Source: PMNU01 sp035480575
GTDB taxonomy: Bacteria; Patescibacteriota; Saccharimonadia; Saccharimonadales; UBA4665
Direction of reading: 5' to 3'
NCBI GenBank assembly: GCA_035480575.1
Contig: DATIHR010000023.1
Location: forward strand, 62,001-126,000
Length of the DNA: 64,000 nucleotides
Shown: positions 59,738 to 64,000 of the stretch, piece by piece
Layout: the number at the start of each line of letters is the position of its first letter
Position numbering within the stretch: position 1 is the stretch's first letter
The notes under the pieces: generated by a model
What the model was told of the DNA's origin: nothing
The model's input: only the letters and a program-made list of their open reading frames with translations
Databases searched by the model: none
Program-made: the position numbers and the translations under genes

Positions 59738-62548
59738 CTACTTGAGGCTTCGGTGCAACGCAAGCACGGCCTCGCGGCTGTGGTGTTTGTTGCTCCAGCG
59801 CTGGAATTCGCGGATGGCGACAAAGAGCGCCATGGAGCCTACGGCGGTAACAATATCGGCAAGCGTTAATGGGGCGGTGTGGAAGTAGTTGGTAAGCCAC
59901 GGATTATAAATAATATTGGCCACACAAAACAGCGACAGGGCAATGGCGACCCAAAGCGACTTGTTATGTAGTTGGTAGCGGGTAAACAAGCCGTGCTCGC
60001 TGCGACGCAGGAGTACATTGGCTAGTAAGCACAACACGAGTGTCAGGTACGTAAGCGCTGTAGCCTGAAAATGCAGGGCGCTGTCGGTTGCAACGGTATT
60101 GGCGTGTACGCCGTGGCGGGTAAAGAACCATAGGTAGTTCATAAATGTCAGGCCACCAATAAGTAGGCCGGACCAGGCAAGGTCGGCTACGCTATTCACG
60201 TTTAAAATATGGTGTTTGGGGTTTCTGGCTTCCTCGCGCATTAAGTCGCGGTCGGCGCGGTCGCCACCCAGCGCGGCAATGGGGAATAGCTCGGCAATAA
60301 TGTCGATGGCTAGTATTTGCAACACCGTTAAAGCAAGGGGAATGCCCGCAATGGTCGCTCCGGCTAAACTCATAAGGTTCACCATAAGCTCGGCGGCGTT
60401 ATTGGTAAACGAGCAAATAGTGGCTTTTTTGATGTTCTGGAAGATGACCCGTCCTTCTTGTACGGCTCCGACAAGGGTATTAAAGCTATCGTCTAGCAGT
60501 ATAATTTCGGCTGCCTGTTTGGCGACATCGGTACCGGTAATGCCCATGGCAACGCCTATATCTGCCCGTTTGAGTGCTGGCGCGTCGTTAATGCCGTCGC
60601 CGGTAACAGCCACTACTTTGCCACTGTCTTGTACGAGGCCAACAATGCGCAATTTATCTTCCGGCGAAACGCGCGAGAATATAACACCGCCGCGTGCTGC
60701 AAGTTCTAGGACGCGGGCGTCGCTCAGGGCTTCAAGCTCTTCGCCGGTAACAACAATAATATCTTTGGGGTCATCGGTTAATTTGGCACGTACGGCAATA
60801 GCCTTGGCAGTAACGGCGTAGTCGCCGGTAATAATCGACACCTTAATGTTAGCGCGCCGGGCGACTTCCATGGCGGCAGGCACTTCTGCCCGCAAGGGGT
60901 CAATCATAGACACCATGCCCAGCCATACTAAATTGTCCTCTATATCGTCCATGTGCATTTTTTGTACGTCGGCACCTTTTGGTAGTACACGGTAGGCGAG
61001 TCCAAGGTTGCGCATAGCGGTTAGCGCTTTTTGCTCGTTGTGGTGCAACAGGTAATCGCGCTCAGCGGCGTGGAGTGGGCGGACAGTGCCATGGTCCCAT
61101 ATGTGTGTGCATCGTTCGAGTACGTTTTCAGGTGCGCCTTTTACAAATACATAGGGCTCTTTGTGTAGGCCGTACATGCGTATGGAGCTCATGCGTTTTC
61201 GGGCGGCATCGAACCCAAATTCACGCAGCTCGGGGTAAGTGTGTTCTAAAAAACCAGTGTTAATGCCGGCTTTCTGGGCCAAAGCTACTACTGCACCCTC
61301 GGTAGGGTCGCCTAGTACGTACCAACTAGCGTGGTCTTCGTCTGGCGGGTTTACCCGGGCGTTGCTGGCAAGCGCTCCGGTAATAAAAAAGAGCTCTAGG
61401 TCTTGCAACTTGTCGTCGTTTAGCGCGTTGTGGTCGGCGTTTTTAATGTCGCCCTCTGGCTCGTAGCCTTTGCCGGTTACAAAGTAGGTAGCGCGCCCAA
61501 TAAGCAGTTCCTCTACCGTCATTTGGTTTTGGGTGAGCGTGCCGGTTTTATCGGTGCAGATAATGCTGGTGGCGCCCAGTGTTTCTACCGCGGAGAGTTT
61601 TTTAACCAGCGCCTTGGCTTTGGCCAACTTTCCGGCTGCCCGTGCAAGCGATGTGCTAATGGCCGCCGGCAAGCCGTTGGGTATCAGCGCGCAGGCAATG
61701 CCTATGGCAAACAGTAGTGCGTCCTTAAAGGGAAGACCACTGTTAATGGCAACAGGCAGCAGAATAAGGCACAGAATGATGGTGCCCTGGGTCACTTTGC
61801 CGGCAATATTGTTCATTTCTTTTTGCAAAGGGCTGGCTTGCCGGGCGGTCGCTTCGCTTAATGACGCAATGCGCCCGAGCTCGGTTTGCATGCCGGTGCC
61901 AATAACTACGCCCATGCCGTGGCCCGCCGCAACGGTCGTGCCCATAAATAGCAGGTTTTGGCGGGCTGCCAAGGGCACCGGGCCACTTATGGCATGGGTA
62001 AACTTGCGTGTCGGGTTACTTTCGCCGGTTAGTGCAAAGTCGTTCGTGCTTAACACGTCTTTAGTAAGTACGCGCAGGTCAGCAGGCACCGAATTGCCCT
62101 CTTCTACGTACACCACATCGCCCACAACCAGTTCTGCCGACGGTACTGGTATTTGTTTGCCACCGCGCATTGTAACGGCCTCTGGTACCACTAATTTCTC
62201 TAGCGACGCCATAAGCCGGCCGGCTTTAAACTCCTGCAAAAAACCGATAGTCGTGTTAAAGACTGCTAGAACGAACAGCACTGCAGACGTTCGGGGGTCG
62301 TCCAGGTACCACGCGATAAAGCTACTGGCAAGCAGCAAGATAATCATGAGGTCTTTGAATTGCTGCAGATACAAAAGCCATACCGGATTTTTGCGGTGCG
62401 ACGTAATGACATTAGGCCCGTCCCGTTCCAACCGTTTAGCGGCCTCGGTAGTGGTAAGCCCGTGTTGGCGCGATTCTAGCTGGCGCAGCGTTTGCTCGCC
62501 GCTTATACGGTAATAATCTAATGGAGCGTCATCGGACGGTGGCTGCAT
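59738..62548 (-). CDS. P-type cation-transporting ATPase (type II)
   Basis: A 936-residue ion pump. The N-terminal cation ATPase domain, TGES loop (FALTGESNPTRKF), phosphorylation site ICTDKTGTLTQNQM and hinge VAVTGDGINDAPALKRADIG are complete. The helix-4 motif is PNGLP where Ca2+ pumps have PEGLP, and helix 6 has LAIDIIAELFPIAALG where SERCA has the N..TD set, so the transported ion cannot be assumed to be Ca2+. A TATAAT on the minus strand (62562-62557) ends eight bases before the ATG. Confidence 0.93.
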   Translation of the reverse strand: MQPPSDDAPLDYYRISGEQTLRQLESRQHGLTTTEAAKRLERDGPNVITSHRKNPVWLLYLQQFKDLMIILLLASSFIAWYLDDPRTSAVLFVLAVFNTTIGFLQEFKAGRLMASLEKLVVPEAVTMRGGKQIPVPSAELVVGDVVYVEEGNSVPADLRVLTKDVLSTNDFALTGESNPTRKFTHAISGPVPLAARQNLLFMGTTVAAGHGMGVVIGTGMQTELGRIASLSEATARQASPLQKEMNNIAGKVTQGTIILCLILLPVAINSGLPFKDALLFAIGIACALIPNGLPAAISTSLARAAGKLAKAKALVKKLSAVETLGATSIICTDKTGTLTQNQMTVEELLIGRATYFVTGKGYEPEGDIKNADHNALNDDKLQDLELFFITGALASNARVNPPDEDHASWYVLGDPTEGAVVALAQKAGINTGFLEHTYPELREFGFDAARKRMSSIRMYGLHKEPYVFVKGAPENVLERCTHIWDHGTVRPLHAAERDYLLHHNEQKALTAMRNLGLAYRVLPKGADVQKMHMDDIEDNLVWLGMVSMIDPLRAEVPAAMEVARRANIKVSIITGDYAVTAKAIAVRAKLTDDPKDIIVVTGEELEALSDARVLELAARGGVIFSRVSPEDKLRIVGLVQDSGKVVAVTGDGINDAPALKRADIGVAMGITGTDVAKQAAEIILLDDSFNTLVGAVQEGRVIFQNIKKATICSFTNNAAELMVNLMSLAGATIAGIPLALTVLQILAIDIIAELFPIAALGGDRADRDLMREEARNPKHHILNVNSVADLAWSGLLIGGLTFMNYLWFFTRHGVHANTVATDSALHFQATALTYLTLVLCLLANVLLRRSEHGLFTRYQLHNKSLWVAIALSLFCVANIIYNPWLTNYFHTAPLTLADIVTAVGSMALFVAIREFQRWSNKHHSREAVLALHRSLK

Positions 62549-62612
62549 ACATATGCATTATAGCTGTTCTATTTTACAGACGCGATGCGTACGTATTACG
62601 CTACCAAGTACC

Positions 62613-63758
62613 ATGTCGACAACAGAGAACCGATACCCACCAGATGCATTGCAGTCCGAAGACAGCACGATCCTCGAACGTACTGTAAAAACAGCCGCTC
62701 TTGCACCATTGGCGGCCGTGGCTATGCGCAATGGCCAAGAGGTACGGGCGTACAATTCTGGTATTGAAACGTCGAGCGACAAGGAAGACACGCGGGAGGA
62801 TATGGCGGCTGCCACGGCGGACCTGGACGCGGCTGTTGTTGGTGGCGACGATCTTCGGACCTATATGAATCAGGTAGGTAAGACACCACTACTGACCAAA
62901 GAAAAAGTGGTCGAGCTTGCTCAGCGCATAGAGGCCGGATTGTACGCCCAGGAGTTTTTGGACGAGGCCGAGCAAGCTAAAAGAGAGGTATCGTTGTCCG
63001 ATCGACGTGATTTAGCCTCTATAGCAGTCGATGGCGAACGTGCAAAGAATCATTTATTAGAGGCAAACCTACGATTAGTCATTAGTATCGCCAAGCGGTA
63101 TACGGGCAGGGGTTTGTCGTATCTGGATCTTATTCAGGAGGGCAACCTAGGGTTGATCCGTGCCGTAGAAAAATTTGATTACAAAAAAGGCTATACAATT
63201 AGTACGTACGCTACGTGGTGGATTCGTCAGGCAGTTACGCGCGCTTTGCATGAGCAGAGCCGAGCGGTGCGGTTGCCGATTCATAAAGCAGAGGAGCTTG
63301 ACCGCGTTAGGCGCGCGCGCCGCGAACTGACGCAAGATTTGGGCCGCGAACCGACGCGGCAAGAAGTAGCGTGGGAGCTAGATGTCCCGATCGAGCAGGT
63401 AACACAGATTGAGTTGGACGCTCGTAGCACTGTCAGCCTTGACCAGTCTGTCGGCGATGAGAGCGACAAACAGATGCATGATTATGTCGCTGACCCAGAA
63501 TCTAATAGGGCAGTCGATAACGTTGTGGCTGGTTCGCTGTGCGACGAGCTAGAACGCGTGCTCCATACGTTTACCGACCGCGAAGCAGGGTTTATCCGGC
63601 TTCGTTTTGGCCTTGGAGGTGGCAAGCCCAGAACAGTGCAGGAGGTAGCGTCCATATATGGCCTCACCCCGGTACAAGCCCGCGCCATAGATGCGCGAAC
63701 GATGGCCAAGTTATACCACCCCTCACGCTCAGCAACCCTACACGAATTTTTGCGCTAG
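62613..63758 (+). CDS. Second sigma-70 family factor (group 2-like)
   Basis: A 381-residue sigma factor from ATG 62613 (MSTTENRYPPDALQ); the frame extends upstream without similarity. Region 1.2 (DDLRTYMNQVGKTPLLTKEK), region 2 (NLRLVISIAKRYTGRGLSYL, TISTYATWWIRQAVTRALHE) and region 3 closely match RpoD, so the -10 preference should be similar. Region 4.2 differs: VASIYGLTPVQARAIDARTM replaces the usual VTRERIRQIEAKAL helix, which suggests altered or weakened -35 recognition. Confidence 0.92.
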   Translation: MSTTENRYPPDALQSEDSTILERTVKTAALAPLAAVAMRNGQEVRAYNSGIETSSDKEDTREDMAAATADLDAAVVGGDDLRTYMNQVGKTPLLTKEKVVELAQRIEAGLYAQEFLDEAEQAKREVSLSDRRDLASIAVDGERAKNHLLEANLRLVISIAKRYTGRGLSYLDLIQEGNLGLIRAVEKFDYKKGYTISTYATWWIRQAVTRALHEQSRAVRLPIHKAEELDRVRRARRELTQDLGREPTRQEVAWELDVPIEQVTQIELDARSTVSLDQSVGDESDKQMHDYVADPESNRAVDNVVAGSLCDELERVLHTFTDREAGFIRLRFGLGGGKPRTVQEVASIYGLTPVQARAIDARTMAKLYHPSRSATLHEFLR

Positions 63759-63796
63759 ATGTGCGTACAGGCCAGCCCTCCCTGTATACTGGTTGC

Positions 63797-64000
63797 ATGA
63801 GTAAGCGACTGGTGGTTATTGACGGCAAGAGTGTGTTTTACCGCGGGTACTATGCCATGCCGAATTTAAGCACCAAAGATGGTCGACCGACCGGCGGTGT
63901 GTATGGTTTTGCGGTTATGGCGCTCGAGATCGTTAAAAAACTTCGCCCCGATTACGTCTGCGTAGCTTGGGATAAGCGCCACACCAATATCCGCTCTCGG
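63797..64000 (+). CDS. polA: DNA polymerase I, 5' end only
   Basis: The first 68 codons of a gene that runs off the right edge. MSKRLVVIDGKSVFYRGYYA followed by GRPTGGVYGFAVMALEIVK and VCVAWDKRHTNIRSR match the start of the 5'-3' exonuclease domain of Pol I, including the first metal-binding Asp. TATACT (63785-63790) ends six bases before the ATG, so the mRNA is probably leaderless. Confidence 0.88.
   Translation, partial: MSKRLVVIDGKSVFYRGYYAMPNLSTKDGRPTGGVYGFAVMALEIVKKLRPDYVCVAWDKRHTNIRSR

Overview
The window is gene-dense, codes with TGA as an ordinary stop (for example at 537-539 and 6487-6489), and combines an oriC/dnaA neighbourhood with a compact type IV secretion-like (T4SS) locus, an array of small two-helix VirB2-like proteins, actinobacterial-style geranylgeranyl synthase, and many lineage-specific small proteins. 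I read it as a Candidatus Saccharibacteria (TM7, Patescibacteria/CPR) chromosome. Use of TGA as stop argues against Gracilibacteria and Absconditabacteria. The call rests on gene content and gene style only; there is no rRNA in the window.

Layout. 1-2530 (minus): an open-ended unknown gene, jag/khpB, yidC, rnpA and rpmH. 2531-4478: bipartite origin flanking dnaA. 4479-7544 (plus): dnaN, a KilA-N domain gene, recF. 7525-20383 (minus): T4SS cluster with a VirB6-like membrane protein, a PrgI-family protein, a VirB4 N-domain-like protein, VirB4 ATPase, a large membrane protein ending in an M15-like peptidase domain, a two-domain wall hydrolase and a PEGA-like protein. 20500-22919 (plus): six tandem VirB2/pilin-like genes. 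23139-27027: hsp20/comF, four tRNAs (three Ser, one Arg) and two membrane proteins. 27077-34143: unknown genes, an XRE-HAD fusion, a Fur/ZIP divergent pair, valS and a possible structured leader RNA. 34275-39973: Mur ligase, an EndoU-type nuclease with a small acidic neighbour, arginase, CIRCE-controlled groES-groEL. 40095-49541: SIS isomerase, OmpR/HK two-component system, argS, mscL and several unknowns. 49565-55902: orn, HAD, YjbR, radical SAM, dnaG-rpoD. 56153-63758: small membrane protein plus PqqD-like/M50 peptidase, nucleotide kinase-like gene, GGPP synthase, phytoene synthase, P-type ATPase, a second sigma-70 factor. 63797 to the edge: start of polA.

How it fits together. Core replication, translation and folding genes sit beside a surface system that probably makes a pilus or secretion channel and carries its own wall-cutting enzymes, as expected for an episymbiont touching a host cell. 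The most notable observations are: (i) about twenty genes have a -10 box ending only 5-10 nt before the start codon, i.e. widespread leaderless transcription, which also corrects several start codons; (ii) two divergent gene pairs share one palindromic TTGCAA as the -35 element of both promoters; (iii) DnaG has lost all four zinc-ribbon ligands; (iv) a stand-alone EndoU nuclease/possible immunity pair; (v) a family of inverted-repeat (REP/MITE-like) elements, one of which lies in the N-terminal coding sequence of the wall hydrolase; (vi) an XRE-HAD fusion with a D-to-N change in HAD motif I.
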